From assembly GCF_022760835.1 (NCBI RefSeq), contig NZ_JAKTNQ010000005.1, positions 1 to 64,000 on the forward strand: DNA of 64,000 nucleotides, read 5' to 3'. The stretch is from Thermus altitudinis. Lineage in GTDB: Bacteria; Deinococcota; Deinococci; Deinococcales; Thermaceae. This document shows, piece by piece, positions 63,970 to 64,000 of this stretch. The notes under the pieces are model-generated. The model saw only the letters and a list, made by a program, of their open reading frames with translations, ran no database searches and was not told where the DNA came from. Both the position numbers and the translations under genes were made by a program. Position 1 is the first letter of the stretch. Every line of letters starts with the position of its first letter.

Positions 63970-64000
63970 GTTGTGGACGATGACATCCTCGGCCAGGAAG
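63970..64000 (-). CDS. C-terminal end of a DnaE intein (runs off the window)
   Basis: Directly before the extein serine the frame reads FLAEDVIVHN. This is an intein C-terminal splicing block: hydrophobic V-I-V, then the conserved penultimate His and terminal Asn, followed by Ser as the +1 nucleophile. Ordinary DnaE has GFNK here. Ten residues only are visible. DnaE inteins are known in Thermus. The N-terminal splice site and any homing endonuclease lie beyond the window. Confidence 0.85.

Overview
The window looks like a chromosomal segment of a Thermus-type thermophile (Deinococcus-Thermus phylum). The basis is the very high GC content with GC-rich third positions, a fused subunit I/III caa3 oxidase beside a fused heme A/heme O synthase, a DnaE carrying an intein C-terminus, GroES/GroEL of Thermus type, and many genes whose -10 box sits 5-7 bases before the start codon with no Shine-Dalgarno site (leaderless transcripts). 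The species cannot be named from the sequence alone. Genes are packed tightly on both strands. No gap between genes exceeds about 200 bases. There is no rRNA, CRISPR array or prophage.

Layout. 1-582: the 5' part of a tnpB transposon gene and its element end, inserted into a small membrane (holin-like) gene of which only the 3' end remains. 579-3017: CBS-domain protein, universal stress protein and an MFS exporter. 3107-6676: tRNA-Arg, a periplasmic folding factor and phosphoglucomutase. 6681-9735: a sugar ABC importer (two permeases, one Tat-exported binding protein, no ATPase). 9871-12151: orphan TRAP binding protein, small lipoprotein and RNase HII. 12217-18761: esterase, molybdopterin oxidoreductase, Nudix-like protein, ThiI and amidase. 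18753-20517: anion transporter and acetyltransferase. 20667-23612: a second sugar ABC importer. 23745-29301: MogA, aminotransferase, FolC, Fur, HemC and pyruvate dehydrogenase E2. 29322-33056: pyruvate dehydrogenase E1 and a divergent LysR regulator. 33053-37716: FtsB-like protein, second Fur-family regulator, leucyl aminopeptidase, DUF1385 protein and MnmA. 37775-41709: pstSCAB phosphate importer behind a Pho-box-like repeat. 41720-45113: MFS exporter, RecF, DciA and three tRNAs (Lys, Glu, Val). 45165-51157: an unknown protein, then the caa3 oxidase operon. 51323-54230: PEP carboxykinase and glucose-6-phosphate isomerase. 54321-60611: GNAT/acyl-CoA-synthetase-like fusion, rRNA/tRNA methyltransferase, and a DUF4129/MoxR/DUF58 membrane-protein cluster. 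60709-62656: groES-groEL behind a CIRCE-like operator. 62737-64000: the dnaE C-terminus, interrupted by the end of an intein.

Together the genes describe an aerobic heterotroph. Sugars enter through two ABC importers and pass through Pgm and Pgi. Pyruvate is oxidised by an AceE/AceF complex, PckA gives a gluconeogenic route, and electrons end at caa3 oxidase. tRNA thiolation is covered by ThiI and MnmA, phosphate uptake by Pst, and heat shock by GroES/EL. Most content is core metabolism. The unusual items are the TnpB insertion, the DnaE intein, the wide use of leaderless promoters (several overlapping the previous stop codon), the CIRCE and Pho operators, a shortened acyl-CoA synthetase module fused to an acetyltransferase, and a DciA with a zinc-ribbon.
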